Shown here: one piece after another, positions 18,447 through 27,620 of the stretch | Position numbering within the stretch: the stretch's first letter is position 1 | Layout of the letters: every line of letters begins with the position of its first letter | From: Rhodococcus jostii RHA1 | GTDB taxonomy: Bacteria; Actinomycetota; Actinomycetes; Mycobacteriales; Mycobacteriaceae | Direction: 5' to 3' | DNA length: 64,000 nt | NCBI RefSeq assembly: GCF_000014565.1 | Contig: NC_008268.1 | Location: 2,666,001-2,730,000 of the forward strand | Position numbers and translations under genes: made by a program | The notes under the pieces: model-generated | Seen by the model: only the letters and a program-made list of their open reading frames with translations | What the model was told of the DNA's origin: nothing | Databases searched by the model: none

Positions 18447-19679
18447 GTGACGACGTCGAATATCAGCAGGATGACAGGAGAGGCACCACCGGAAGCGTGG
18501 CGTGACCGCAAGCGCTACCTGTGGTTGATGGGATTGATTCCCCCGACCTCACTGTTCCTCGCTGCGGGGCTCGTGTGGGCTTTCAACCAATTGGGATGGT
18601 CGGCGGCGGCTCCGGTGTGGTGGTGGATCGGCGCCCTGCTGCTGTTCGGACTGCTTCCACTCCTCGACAGGTTCTTCGGGCCCGACGGCCAGAACCCTCC
18701 CGAGGAAGTGATGGAACAGCTCGAGAACGACAGGTACTACCGGTACTGCACCTACGTGTTCATCCCGTTCCAGATGGCGAGCCTGGTGTTCGCGTGCTAC
18801 CTCTGGTCGGCGGACAACCTCTCCTGGCTCGGCATCGACGGCGGCCTCGGGCTGGTGTCGAAGGTCGGCGTCGCGTTCACCGTCGCCGTCATGGGCGGCA
18901 TCGGCATCAACACCGCACACGAGATGGGCCACAAGAAGACCGAGCTCGAACGGTGGCTGGCCAAGATCACTCTCGCGCAGACCTTCTACGGTCACTTCTA
19001 CATCGAGCACAACCGTGGCCACCACGTTCGGGTTGCCACGCCGGAGGATCCGGCGAGTTCACGCTTCGGTGAGAGCTTCTGGACTTTCCTGCCCCGCAGC
19101 GTCTGGGGAAGCCTGAAGTCGTCCTGGGAGCTCGAGAAGACGCGGATGCAGCGACTCGGCAAGAGCACGTGGAGCATTCACAACGATGTGCTCAATGCCT
19201 GGCTCATGTCGGTCGCGTTGTTCGGTGTGCTCATCGCCATCTTCGGTCCGGTCGTCATCCCGTTCCTGATCATTCAGGCGGTCTACGGTTTCTCTCTCCT
19301 CGAGACGGTCAACTACCTCGAGCACTACGGCTTGATGCGTCAGAAGACCGCCAGCGGCCGCTACGAGCGCTGCGCTCCCTCACACAGCTGGAACTCCGAC
19401 CACATCGTGACCAATATCTTCCTGTACCACTTGCAGCGTCACAGCGACCATCACGCGAACCCGACCAGGCGGTACCAGACGCTCCGGAGCATGGACGGCG
19501 CCCCCAACCTGCCCAGCGGCTACGCCAGCATGATCACGCTCGCGTACTTCCCGCCGCTCTGGCGCAAGGTGATGGATCACCGCGTGCTCGACCACTACGA
19601 CGGCGACATCACGCGCGTGAACATCCAACCCGGCAAGCGCGAGAAGGTGCTGGCCAAGTACAGCGGCGGAGTTCGGTGA
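18447..19679 (+). CDS. alkB: Alkane 1-monooxygenase AlkB
   Basis: The 410-residue membrane non-heme di-iron enzyme hydroxylates the terminal carbon of medium-chain n-alkanes. Histidine boxes are intact: HEMGH (158-162), EHNRGHH (187-193), the AlkB hallmark NYLEHYG (~290-296) and LQRHSDHHA (~330-338). Several membrane helices precede and separate them. Electrons come from the rubredoxins and reductase encoded immediately downstream. GTG at 18447 is chosen because GAGGAGG lies 9-15 bases upstream; an ATG at 18393 is in frame but has no such site. The order alkB-rubA1-rubA2-rubB-alkU is that of the Rhodococcus alkB1-type cluster. Confidence 0.95.
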   Translation: MTTSNISRMTGEAPPEAWRDRKRYLWLMGLIPPTSLFLAAGLVWAFNQLGWSAAAPVWWWIGALLLFGLLPLLDRFFGPDGQNPPEEVMEQLENDRYYRYCTYVFIPFQMASLVFACYLWSADNLSWLGIDGGLGLVSKVGVAFTVAVMGGIGINTAHEMGHKKTELERWLAKITLAQTFYGHFYIEHNRGHHVRVATPEDPASSRFGESFWTFLPRSVWGSLKSSWELEKTRMQRLGKSTWSIHNDVLNAWLMSVALFGVLIAIFGPVVIPFLIIQAVYGFSLLETVNYLEHYGLMRQKTASGRYERCAPSHSWNSDHIVTNIFLYHLQRHSDHHANPTRRYQTLRSMDGAPNLPSGYASMITLAYFPPLWRKVMDHRVLDHYDGDITRVNIQPGKREKVLAKYSGGVR

Positions 19680-19846
19680 TGGCCGCCTACCAGTGCCCGG
19701 TCTGCGACTACGTCTACGACGAGGCGTCCGGCGCACCGCGTGAGGGATTCCCCGCCGGCACCGCGTGGGCCGATGTGCCCGACGACTGGTGCTGCCCCGA
19801 CTGCGGGGTCCGCGAAAAGATCGATTTCGACCCGAAGGTGGCGTGA
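19679..19846 (+). CDS. rubA1: Rubredoxin, AlkG1 type
   Basis: The 55-residue iron protein has two CxxC knuckles, CPVC (6-9) and CPDC (39-42), that bind one Fe. After the second knuckle it reads CGVREKIDF, with the extra arginine that marks AlkG1-type rubredoxins. In other systems that type does not replace the electron-transferring AlkG2 type in alkane hydroxylation, so its role is unclear. ATGA overlap with the alkB stop indicates coupled translation. Confidence 0.93.
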   Translation: MAAYQCPVCDYVYDEASGAPREGFPAGTAWADVPDDWCCPDCGVREKIDFDPKVA

Positions 19847-19847
19847 C

Positions 19848-20033
19848 ATGAGTACCGATTTCAAGCTCTACCGCTGCGCCCAATGCGGATTCGAATACGA
19901 CGAGGCCGAGGGATGGCCGGAGGACGGCATCGAGCCCGGCACCAGGTGGGACGACATTCCCGAGGACTGGTCGTGCCCCGACTGCGGGGCCGCCAAGGCG
20001 GACTTCGACATGGTCGAGGTCAGCCGGGCGTGA
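19848..20033 (+). CDS. rubA2: Rubredoxin, AlkG2 type
   Basis: The 61-residue rubredoxin has CAQC (10-13) and CPDC (43-46) iron ligands. The sequence after the second knuckle, [12 protein letters not shown], lacks the extra arginine and matches AlkG2-type rubredoxins that pass electrons from rubredoxin reductase to AlkB. It starts one base after the rubA1 stop, and the reductase GTG overlaps its own stop (GTGA). Confidence 0.93.
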   Translation: MSTDFKLYRCAQCGFEYDEAEGWPEDGIEPGTRWDDIPEDWSCPDCGAAKADFDMVEVSRA

Positions 20034-21304
20034 GCGCACTGTCGAACCTTTCCACGGAACTGTCGACGGTGGTCATCGTCGGGTCCGGTATCGCAGGAGC
20101 GAGCGCCGCACAGACGCTCCGGTCGGAAGGCTTCAGCGGGCGCGTCGTCCTGATCGGAGACGAACCCGCACCGCCGTATCGGCGGCCGACGGTGTCGAAG
20201 GACTTCCTGTCGGGTGCCACGGCCGCGGAGAAGACCGCGCTGAAACCGGACTCTTTCTGGAAGGAAAGAGATATCGAATTGATCACCGGTGCAACGGCAG
20301 TCGAACTCGACACCCGGCGGAAGTTGCTGACGCTCTCGTCCGGAGTAACACTGTCGTACAGTGCCCTGCTGCTCGCGACCGGCGGCCGGGCCCGGAAACT
20401 CGAGGGTGTCTCCGGTGCGCACGTGTTCACTCTGCGGTCGATGGCCGATGCCGATTCCCTTCGCGAGTCGATTCGGCGCACCGGTTCCCTGCTCGTGATC
20501 GGCGGAGGTCTCATCGGATGTGAGGTCGCGGCCACGGCGCGGTCGCTCGGCGCGGAGGTCACCGTCCTCGAACGAGACCCGTCGCTCCTCAGTCGAATTG
20601 TGCCCCCGGAAATCTCGACGATGATCGCGTCGCTGCACTCCGAGAACGGCGTCGACGTCCGCACGGATGTCGCCCTGTCCTCGCTCGACGTGAGCGACGA
20701 CGGCTCCGCCCGCGCCACCGCGGACGACGGTCGAAGTTGGAGTGCCGGCACCGTCCTCGTGTCGGTCGGAACGGTCCCCGAGGTCACGCTCGCGGTCGCG
20801 GCGGGACTGCGCGTGCACAACGGCATCACCGTCGACGGGCAGTTTCGCACCTCGGCCGACGGCGTCTACGCGGCCGGAGACGCGGCCAACATCCCCGGTG
20901 CGCGTGACTCCGAGCGATACCGTTCCGAACATTGGAACGGCGCTCAGGCGCAGGGGATTGCCGCCGCGCACTCCATCCTCGGAGAGCCCATGCCGTTCAC
21001 CGACGTTCCGTGGGGGTGGTCCACGCAGTACGGCCACAACGTGCAGTTCGCCGGCGCGACCCGTTTCGACGACGACTACGTGATCCGCGGTTCGATCGAC
21101 GATCGCGATTTCACAGCGGTCGCGGTCCGTGGGAGCACGCCGGTCGGGGTCATCGCCGTGGGCCGCCCGAAAGACCTCCGAACCGCGCGCACGATGATCG
21201 CCCGGGGCGGCACAGTCGACCGCGCCGCGCTGGCGGACGAGTCGGTTGCTCTGACCGACGTGCTCGCCGGCGAGCGGGAAGGTCGGGTCGCGGCCGCCCG
21301 CTAG
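20030..21304 (+). CDS. rubB: Rubredoxin reductase
   Basis: The 424-residue FAD- and NAD(P)H-binding enzyme supplies electrons to the rubredoxins. The FAD-binding [13 protein letters not shown] is near residues 17-29, the NAD-binding [17 protein letters not shown] near 160-176 and the second FAD contact [10 protein letters not shown] near residue 280. The C-terminal domain has the ferredoxin/rubredoxin-reductase type fold. The GTG at 20030 overlaps the rubA2 stop. It ends 10 bases before the alkU start, so the five genes form one operon. Confidence 0.92.
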   Translation: MSALSNLSTELSTVVIVGSGIAGASAAQTLRSEGFSGRVVLIGDEPAPPYRRPTVSKDFLSGATAAEKTALKPDSFWKERDIELITGATAVELDTRRKLLTLSSGVTLSYSALLLATGGRARKLEGVSGAHVFTLRSMADADSLRESIRRTGSLLVIGGGLIGCEVAATARSLGAEVTVLERDPSLLSRIVPPEISTMIASLHSENGVDVRTDVALSSLDVSDDGSARATADDGRSWSAGTVLVSVGTVPEVTLAVAAGLRVHNGITVDGQFRTSADGVYAAGDAANIPGARDSERYRSEHWNGAQAQGIAAAHSILGEPMPFTDVPWGWSTQYGHNVQFAGATRFDDDYVIRGSIDDRDFTAVAVRGSTPVGVIAVGRPKDLRTARTMIARGGTVDRAALADESVALTDVLAGEREGRVAAAR

Positions 21305-21314
21305 CATCGAGGTC

Positions 21315-21941
21315 ATGTCCGCAGACGACCGCACCGAGCGACAGAGTCGATACCGGCTGGCCGCGACGTCGCTGATGCGGGAGACAACCCTCGATGCGCT
21401 TCGGGAACTGCTGCTCGAACGTCCCTGGCCGACAATCACCATGACCGACGTCGCGGTCGCCGCGGGGCTGAGCAGGCAGACGATCTACAAAGAGTTCCGA
21501 TCGCGGCGCGGGTTGGCGGAGGGGTACGCACTTCGGCTGACCGACAGCCTCGTCACCGTCATCGAATCCGCTCTGTACGAGAACCCCGGCGACGCGACAA
21601 CTGCTCTGCGGGAAGGTTATGCGACGTTCTTCGAACTCAGCGGAGCCGATCCCCTGGTGATGTCGCTGCACCAGGGGAAGGCACCCGAGGATCTGCTGCG
21701 CCTGATCACGACGGACAGCAACATCATCATCCGCCCCGCGGCCGAACGGCTGGCACAGACGTTGCAACGGTCGTGGGTGAACTCGTCCCCGGACGACGCG
21801 GACATCATCGCGCACGCCATCGTCCGGCTCGCCTTGAGTTTCATCGCCAACCCACCCGAGGACACCGCGGCGGCGTCGGCGAACACCGCCCGGCTGTTCG
21901 CCCCGTTCGTTGCGGCTCCGCCACCCGTGAGTACTTATTAA
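21315..21941 (+). CDS. alkU: TetR-family regulator AlkU
   Basis: The 208-residue TetR protein is the last gene of the alkane operon. Its DNA-binding domain lies at residues ~20-65, with VAVAAGLSRQTIYKEFRSRR as the helix-turn-helix. The position and family match alkU of other rhodococci, a putative autoregulator of alkane use. The last codons (VSTY, then TAA) are contributed by the AT-rich palindrome at 21924-21969, so the repeat has been captured into the coding sequence and supplies the stop codon. Confidence 0.85.
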   Translation: MSADDRTERQSRYRLAATSLMRETTLDALRELLLERPWPTITMTDVAVAAGLSRQTIYKEFRSRRGLAEGYALRLTDSLVTVIESALYENPGDATTALREGYATFFELSGADPLVMSLHQGKAPEDLLRLITTDSNIIIRPAAERLAQTLQRSWVNSSPDDADIIAHAIVRLALSFIANPPEDTAAASANTARLFAPFVAAPPPVSTY

Positions 21942-21969
21942 CCGCCCGACGTTAATAAGTACTCACGGG
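21924..21969. repeat. AT-rich palindrome, family 1, copy c
   Basis: Arms CCCGTGAGTACTTATTAAC (21924-21942) and the complement at 21951-21969 are perfect over 19 bases, with an eight-base loop. It encodes the last residues and stop of alkU and lies just before the convergent pobA stop, acting presumably as a two-way terminator. Confidence 0.85.
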
Positions 21970-21973
21970 GGCG

Positions 21974-23152
21974 TCAGCCCAAAGGCGTGCCGACGTAGTT
22001 CTCGGCGATGAGGGTGCGGCCGGCCACGGAGCGGGTGACCATGTCGAGTTCGGCGACCTGCCGCTTGTGGCCGAATCCGGTGTCGTCGGGGAGTCGGTGC
22101 AGCATCGAGGACATCCACCAGGAGAAGTGTTGGGTCCGCCACACGCGTGGGAGGACGCTGTCGGTGTAACCCTCGAGCCCAGCCCGACTGCGGGTGGCGA
22201 AGTATTCGGCCATCGCCTTGGACAGGAAGTACACGTCGGCGATCGCCAGGTTCATGCCCTTGGCGCCGGTGGGGGGCACGGTGTGGGCGGCGTCGCCGGC
22301 GAGGAAGAGGTTGCCGTGCTGCATGGGTTCGCACACGAAGCTGCGGAACTGCAGGATCGACTTCTGGAAGATCTTGCCGTCCTTGATCTCCGCGCCTTCG
22401 CCGTCGACGCGGGCGTGCAGTTCCGACCAGATGCGGTCGTCGGACCAATTGTCGACGGAGTCGTCCGGGTCGACCTGCAGGTAGTGCCGCTGGACCTCCG
22501 GGGTGCGGGTGCTGATGAGCGCGAAGCCGCGGGGGTGGTTGGCGTAGATCAGTTCCTCGGACGACGGCGGGGCCTCGGCGAGGATGCCGAACCAGGCGAA
22601 CGGGTACTGGCGGAAGTGGTCGGTGCGCACGGTGGTCTCGGGGATGAGACCGCGGGTGGTGGTCCGCGAGCCGTCGCAGCCGGCGACGAGTGCGCAGGTG
22701 AGTGTCTGCTCGTTGCCGTCGGCGTCGAGGTAGGTGATCTTCGGGTTGTCGGACGTGTGGTCCAGAACCTGCACGTCGGAGACGCCGAAGCGGATGTCGC
22801 CGTCGTCGTCGAGACGCCGGGCGATGAGATCCTTGAGGACCTCGTGCTGCGGGTAGACGGTGACGGCGCGGCCACCGGTCAGTTCGTCGAAGTCGATGCG
22901 ATGGCCGCGACCGCCGAACCGCAGTTCGATGCCGTGGTGGGTAAGTCCTTCACGCTTGACGCGGTCGCCGAGCCCGGTGTCGACCATCAGGTCGACGGTG
23001 TTCTGTTCGAGCACACCGGCCCGGATCGTGCCCTCCACCTCCTCGCGGGTGCGGCTTTCGAGCACGACGGAATCGATGCCCTTCAGGTGCAGGAGATGGG
23101 ACAGCATCAGTCCTGCGGGACCCCCGCCGACGATCCCGACCTGTGTGTTCAT
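21974..23152 (-). CDS. pobA: 4-hydroxybenzoate 3-monooxygenase
   Basis: The 392-residue flavoprotein converts 4-hydroxybenzoate to protocatechuate, feeding the beta-ketoadipate pathway. The N-terminal FAD site GGGPAG is at residues 9-14, the conserved DG motif is in GCDGSRTTTRG near residue 160, and the FAD-contacting GDAAHTVPPTGAKGMNLAI is near residues 285-303. Length matches PobA (about 394). The start MNTQVGIVGG at 23152 is chosen over an in-frame ATG 36 bases upstream because the fold begins there. The IclR regulator gene lies upstream on the same strand. Confidence 0.92.
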   Translation of the reverse strand: MNTQVGIVGGGPAGLMLSHLLHLKGIDSVVLESRTREEVEGTIRAGVLEQNTVDLMVDTGLGDRVKREGLTHHGIELRFGGRGHRIDFDELTGGRAVTVYPQHEVLKDLIARRLDDDGDIRFGVSDVQVLDHTSDNPKITYLDADGNEQTLTCALVAGCDGSRTTTRGLIPETTVRTDHFRQYPFAWFGILAEAPPSSEELIYANHPRGFALISTRTPEVQRHYLQVDPDDSVDNWSDDRIWSELHARVDGEGAEIKDGKIFQKSILQFRSFVCEPMQHGNLFLAGDAAHTVPPTGAKGMNLAIADVYFLSKAMAEYFATRSRAGLEGYTDSVLPRVWRTQHFSWWMSSMLHRLPDDTGFGHKRQVAELDMVTRSVAGRTLIAENYVGTPLG

Positions 23153-23174
23153 GAGCAGACTCCTCGCGTAGTTC

Positions 23175-23238
23175 GTGACACCAGTCACTGTGCTGCCCGC
23201 CGTGTGATCGCAACACCCCCTCTTTCACTGAGTGAAAG
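23175..23238. promoter_or_regulatory. pobA promoter region with two palindromes
   Basis: The 91-base gap between the IclR gene and pobA has a perfect CTTTCAC-TGA-GTGAAAG palindrome (23222-23238) and a smaller GTGAC-ACCA-GTCAC (23175-23188). Both are candidates for the binding site of the adjacent IclR-type regulator. Confidence 0.5.
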
Positions 23239-23243
23239 GCGAG

Positions 23244-23981
23244 CTACGCGACACCGCGGGAAATGCCGCGCGCGGCCGCCCGCACCGCCGGGATCAGGGG
23301 GGCGGGATCCTTCTCCGCCGGAACCACGACGGACACCGCGGCCACCACCTCACCCGTCGACCGCGACACCGGCGCGGCCACGGCCAGCGTTCCTACGTTG
23401 AGGTGTTCGCGGCAGGTGACCCACCCGGTCCGGCGGATGTCGTCGAGGGTGCTGCGCAGCCGATGTTCGGTGGTGATGGTCGACGGGGTGAAGCGTTCGA
23501 GGCCCGCCGCGAGGACCTCGTCGAGCAGGTCTTTGCCGCCGAACGCCAACAGCACCAGGCCGCCGCTCGACGCGTGCAGCGGCAACCGGCCACCGGCCCT
23601 CCCGACGACGGTCACGGCACCCCGCGCCGACAGCCGTTCGATGTAGAGCGCCTCGAGATCTTCCCGGACCACGAGCTGGACGTTCTCGCGCGTCGCCTCG
23701 TACAGGTCCTCGAGGTACGGCAACGCCACCTGCCGCAATCCGTGGGCGCGGGGCGCGAGCGCACCCAACTCCCACAGCCGCACCCCGATCTCGTAGTGCC
23801 CGTCGTCGACGCGTTCGAGGGCGCCGTTGTCGACCAGTTGACGGCACAGCCGGTGCACCGTCGGCAGCGGCAGTCCGGTGCGCCGGCTCAGCTCCGACTG
23901 CGACAACCGAGGGCGCTCCGAGGTGAACGAACCCAGCACCAGGAAGGCACGTCCCAGCATGCTGCGGTCGTCTTCGGCCAT
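23244..23981 (-). CDS. pobR: IclR-family regulator, likely controller of pobA
   Basis: The 245-residue protein has the IclR winged helix at residues ~8-70 (LSQSELSRRTGLPLPTVHRLC) and the C-terminal effector domain with LYIERLSARGAVTVVGRAGG and LHASSGGLVLLAF. IclR-type PobR and PcaR proteins regulate 4-hydroxybenzoate and protocatechuate use in actinobacteria and pseudomonads. It is immediately upstream of pobA, and a 17-bp palindrome sits between them. The effector is presumably 4-hydroxybenzoate. ATG at 23981 is the first plausible start before the helix-turn-helix. The pobR name is by position. Confidence 0.75.
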   Translation of the reverse strand: MAEDDRSMLGRAFLVLGSFTSERPRLSQSELSRRTGLPLPTVHRLCRQLVDNGALERVDDGHYEIGVRLWELGALAPRAHGLRQVALPYLEDLYEATRENVQLVVREDLEALYIERLSARGAVTVVGRAGGRLPLHASSGGLVLLAFGGKDLLDEVLAAGLERFTPSTITTEHRLRSTLDDIRRTGWVTCREHLNVGTLAVAAPVSRSTGEVVAAVSVVVPAEKDPAPLIPAVRAAARGISRGVA

Positions 23982-23997
23982 GCCGCCAGTATCCCGG

Positions 23998-26061
23998 TCA
24001 CCACCAGCGGGTGGCGATGCCGATCTGCCGGTCGAGTTCGGGGACGAGGCTCCGGACGTACGTCGCCGAGAGGTGATGCGAATCGTGGTACACGAGAATG
24101 TTTCCCTGCACGACGCGGCAGATCGCCACGTCACACACGGCGTCCGTGAGATCGAGCGGATACACCGACGGCAGGTCGCGGGCCGCCTCGAGTGTGGGGT
24201 TGTCCGTGGCCAGCACGTCGTCGCGGGGCATTCCGCAGCTGTCGGCGTCGCCGCCGTCGGCCAGGCAGTCGACGGCCGAGTACGGGACGCCGTCGTCGTG
24301 CAGCCACGGAGTGTCGCGGATGCCGAGGAACGGGAGCCCGAAATCCGCGAGCCGCGCCCACAGGCCCACGTAGTCGTCGGGGGTGACGTCGCCGGCGCCC
24401 TCCTCGTTGGGGCGCGAGGACGTCGAGAACACCCAGTCCGGCCGGTGGTCACGAAGACGGTCGAGGACGTCGCGGGACCAGTCGCCGCAGTCGGGATACG
24501 GCTCGCCGGCGAGCAGCGGGACGTCCGCGACCGTCAGCGGGCACCCCATCTTGAGGTACGTCTCGACCCGGATGCCGCGCTGCTGCCCGATCCGATCGAG
24601 CGCGGGCACCCAGTGCTCGGCGTGGGAACTGCCCACCACGGCGATCGCCCGGTCGGCGGTGAGATCGCCGTACACGCAGGTGACGACGTCGCGTGTGCTC
24701 AGATCGGAGATGCAACCGTGGAGGGTCGGCTGCGGAAGATCTCCCGACGCCTCGAGCAGGGTGGGTCGCATGTTCGTGCGCGGCGCGAACGCGCCGTCGG
24801 TCAACGACGCCGCACCCGGGTACAGCCACGGGTCCAGCTCACCGACCCGGGCGGTCGTCTCGGGGTTGCGCACCAGATACACGTGCCAGCCGGACGCGGT
24901 CCCGACCACGGCGACGCCGAGGATCGCGACCAGCGCGGTCATCACCCGCCTCGGACGGGCGAACCCGGTCTGGAACCGCGCTTCGATCAGCCGCTGGGTG
25001 AGCCAGGCCAGCACCATCGACACGAGGATCACCGCGAGTCCGCCGAGCGCTCCGACCGCGGGCCGCTCCCGCCACGTGAGGTAGAAAATGAGGATCGGCC
25101 AGTGCCACAGGTACAGCGAGTACGCCAGGCCACCGAGTTCGACGAACGGCCGCGACGCCATCATCGTCACGACCCCCGGCTGCTCGGACCGGCCGGCGCC
25201 CGCGAGGATCAGCGCCACCGCCGCACCGACCGGGATCAGGGCCGCCGGTCCGGGGAACAGGGCAGCGCCGTCGACGAGGAACCCACACCCGAGGACAACG
25301 GCGAACCCCGACACCGCGAGGACGGTCCGCCACCGCCGGGGCAGCGCGACGCGGTGCACGACGAGCGCGAGCAGTGCGCCCGCGAGCAGCTCCCACAGTC
25401 GCGCGAACGTGTCGAAGTACGCCCACGACTGCCGGTCCTGCGACAGCACGGCCGCGTAGGTGAAGGACGCCACGAACCCCGCACCGAGCACACCGCCGAG
25501 GATGGGACGCACGAGACCGATCCGGCGGCGGCAGATACAGGCCACACCTGCCACCACCGCGAGGGCGAGCACGTAGAACTGCCCCTGAACGGACATCGAC
25601 CACAGGTGCTGCAGCGGACTGACCGACGCGTCGGCGGCGGCGTAGTCGGACGCCGTCCGGGCCAGCTGCCAGTTCTGCACGTACAGCAGTGACGCGAGGA
25701 GTTGGTCCGCGATCGCCGACCACTGCGTGAACGGCCGCTGGATCACGGTCACGACCGCGGTAGCGGCCGACACCACCACGAGTGCGGGCAGCAGCCGGCG
25801 GGCGGTGCGCCGCAGGACGGCGGGAATCGACGGACCCGAATCCGCCCCGGCACGTCGCACGAGCATGCCGGTGAAGAAGAACCCGGAGAGGACCAGGAAG
25901 ATGTCGACGCCGCCGGACACCCGCCCGAACCACACGTGATAGACCACGACCAGCGCGATCGCGATTCCGCGCAGACCGTCGAGGTCGTACCGGTAACCGC
26001 TCACGGCCGACGCCGCGGCGTGGCTCGGACGGCTCGCAGCCACCTGGGGGTTGGGTCTCAC
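23998..26061 (-). CDS. Acyltransferase-3 / SGNH membrane O-acyltransferase (OafA-like)
   Basis: The 687-residue protein joins an N-terminal acyltransferase-3 domain of about ten transmembrane helices (residues ~20-390, opening YRYDLDGLRGIAIALVVVYH) to an extracytoplasmic SGNH-type domain (~430-687). The membrane part has the R/H-containing FLVLSGFFFTG signature. In the SGNH part, block I reads VVGSSHAEHW in place of the usual GDSH, and the DxxH block is YHDSHHLSATY. Such enzymes acetylate or succinylate cell-wall glycans and lipids such as arabinogalactan or peptidoglycan. No partner genes are adjacent. Confidence 0.85.
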   Translation of the reverse strand: MRPNPQVAASRPSHAAASAVSGYRYDLDGLRGIAIALVVVYHVWFGRVSGGVDIFLVLSGFFFTGMLVRRAGADSGPSIPAVLRRTARRLLPALVVVSAATAVVTVIQRPFTQWSAIADQLLASLLYVQNWQLARTASDYAAADASVSPLQHLWSMSVQGQFYVLALAVVAGVACICRRRIGLVRPILGGVLGAGFVASFTYAAVLSQDRQSWAYFDTFARLWELLAGALLALVVHRVALPRRWRTVLAVSGFAVVLGCGFLVDGAALFPGPAALIPVGAAVALILAGAGRSEQPGVVTMMASRPFVELGGLAYSLYLWHWPILIFYLTWRERPAVGALGGLAVILVSMVLAWLTQRLIEARFQTGFARPRRVMTALVAILGVAVVGTASGWHVYLVRNPETTARVGELDPWLYPGAASLTDGAFAPRTNMRPTLLEASGDLPQPTLHGCISDLSTRDVVTCVYGDLTADRAIAVVGSSHAEHWVPALDRIGQQRGIRVETYLKMGCPLTVADVPLLAGEPYPDCGDWSRDVLDRLRDHRPDWVFSTSSRPNEEGAGDVTPDDYVGLWARLADFGLPFLGIRDTPWLHDDGVPYSAVDCLADGGDADSCGMPRDDVLATDNPTLEAARDLPSVYPLDLTDAVCDVAICRVVQGNILVYHDSHHLSATYVRSLVPELDRQIGIATRWW

Positions 26062-26204
26062 AATCCGTCCTGGCTCATCGACTCGGTACCCGATCGATTA
26101 TCCACACGGGGTTTACCAGTTCTTGACCAACCGGGGTGTGGAGTAGCCGATGTTTGACAGGCAACTATGGCGCGCCACACAATAAGTCCGCCTATAGAAC
26201 TAGG

Positions 26205-26219
26205 GTTCGCATCGCGAAC
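26205..26219. promoter_or_regulatory. Perfect palindrome upstream of the aromatic-acid transporter
   Basis: GTTCGC-ATC-GCGAAC lies 33-47 bases before the transporter start. Its form fits an IclR-type operator (compare PcaR/PobR sites with GTTCG half-sites), which would tie transporter expression to the pobA regulator. Inference only. Confidence 0.5.
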
Positions 26220-26251
26220 AGCGCACATCACCGCCGAACGTCGAGGACACC

Positions 26252-27529
26252 ATGACCACTTCCCAACGAAGCGCCGCCCGCGCCTCCACCGCCCTCTGGG
26301 TCGCGCCCCTCTGCTGGGTAGCCGTGCTGCTCGACGGCTTCGACCTGGTGGTCCTCGGCGCCGTCATCCCTTCCCTCCTCGACTACGAGGACTGGGGTCT
26401 GACCACGGGAACGATCACGTTCATCTCGACTTTCGGCCTGGTCGGCATGACCATCGGCGCGCTGGTCATCGGAACGCTCACCGACGTCATCGGACGCCGG
26501 CGGGCCCTCCTGTATGCCGTTGCGGCGTTCTCCGTTCTCACGCTCCTCTGCGCGGTGGCACCCAATCCGTTCTTCTTCGGACTGTTCCGTTTCCTTGCGG
26601 GAGTCGGACTCGGCGGCGCACTGCCGACGGCGCTGGCCCTGGTCAACGAGTTCTCGAAGAGACAGGGTGGCGGCTCCGCGTCGACGCTGCTGATGACCGG
26701 ATATCACGTGGGTGCCGTCGCAACCGCTGCGCTGGCGATCGTGCTGATCGAACCGTTCGGCTGGCGTTCGATGTTCGTCGTCGGCGCCCTGCCCGCCCTG
26801 GTCCTGATTCCGCTGATGCTGCGCTACCTCCCCGAGTCCCCGTCGTACCTGCTGGCGCACGGCAAGCGCGCCGAGGCCGAGGCCGTCGCGAAGCAGTACG
26901 GCCTGGAACTGGAGGCGGCACCCGCCGCCGACGCTCCCGTCGCGGCCTCGGCGAACCCGGTGCGCGCCCTGTTCTCGCGTCCGTTCCTGCGCAACAGCAT
27001 CGCCATCTGGGTCACGTCGTTCATGGGACTGCTGCTCGTCTACGGCCTCAACACGTGGCTGCCGACGATCATGCGCGAGGCGGGCTACAACCTCGGCGCG
27101 TCGCTGACGTTCCTGCTGATCCTCAACGCGGGCGCGGTGGTCGGACTGCTGATCGCGGGCGGCGTCGCCAACAAGATCGGCCCGCGCACCGCAGCCATCA
27201 TCTGGTTCGCGGGCGCCGCGGTGTTCCTCGCCCTGCTCAGCGTCAAGGTGTCGTTCGGCATCTACGCCCTGGTGTTCCTCGCCGGTTGCTTCGTGTTCAG
27301 CGCACAGGTTCTCGTGTACGCGTTCACGAGCGCCAACCACCCGCCGCAGATCCGCGCCACCGCCCTCGGCTGGTCGGCCGGTGTGGGCCGGGTGGGCGCG
27401 ATCTGCGGTCCGATCCTCGGCGGCGTCCTGCTGGGCGCCGGCTACGCGGTTCCGTGGGGCTTCTACGCATTCGCCCTGGTAGGACTGTTCGGAGCGATCG
27501 CCATCTCGTCGACGCGGACGGTGCGCTGA
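26252..27529 (+). CDS. pcaK: Aromatic acid:H+ symporter, MFS family (PcaK-like)
   Basis: The 425-residue transporter has 12 predicted membrane helices and belongs to the AAHS branch of the MFS. It shows the motif DGFDLVVLGAVIPSLL near residues 28-43 (the DGxD of AAHS members) and the MFS loop GTLTDVIGRRRALL near residues 75-88. PcaK-type members take up 4-hydroxybenzoate and protocatechuate; pobA and its regulator nearby support that substrate. The ATG follows GTCGAGGACACC. The transporter name is by similarity, not proof of substrate. Confidence 0.8.
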   Translation: MTTSQRSAARASTALWVAPLCWVAVLLDGFDLVVLGAVIPSLLDYEDWGLTTGTITFISTFGLVGMTIGALVIGTLTDVIGRRRALLYAVAAFSVLTLLCAVAPNPFFFGLFRFLAGVGLGGALPTALALVNEFSKRQGGGSASTLLMTGYHVGAVATAALAIVLIEPFGWRSMFVVGALPALVLIPLMLRYLPESPSYLLAHGKRAEAEAVAKQYGLELEAAPAADAPVAASANPVRALFSRPFLRNSIAIWVTSFMGLLLVYGLNTWLPTIMREAGYNLGASLTFLLILNAGAVVGLLIAGGVANKIGPRTAAIIWFAGAAVFLALLSVKVSFGIYALVFLAGCFVFSAQVLVYAFTSANHPPQIRATALGWSAGVGRVGAICGPILGGVLLGAGYAVPWGFYAFALVGLFGAIAISSTRTVR

Positions 27530-27620
27530 ACTCCTGACAGCCGTCCGATGAGTTTCGGGGGTGGGCGCGGTCTATATCGGCGAGGATGAATCGACGAGGA
27601 CCTGCGAGAGGAACTGCGCC

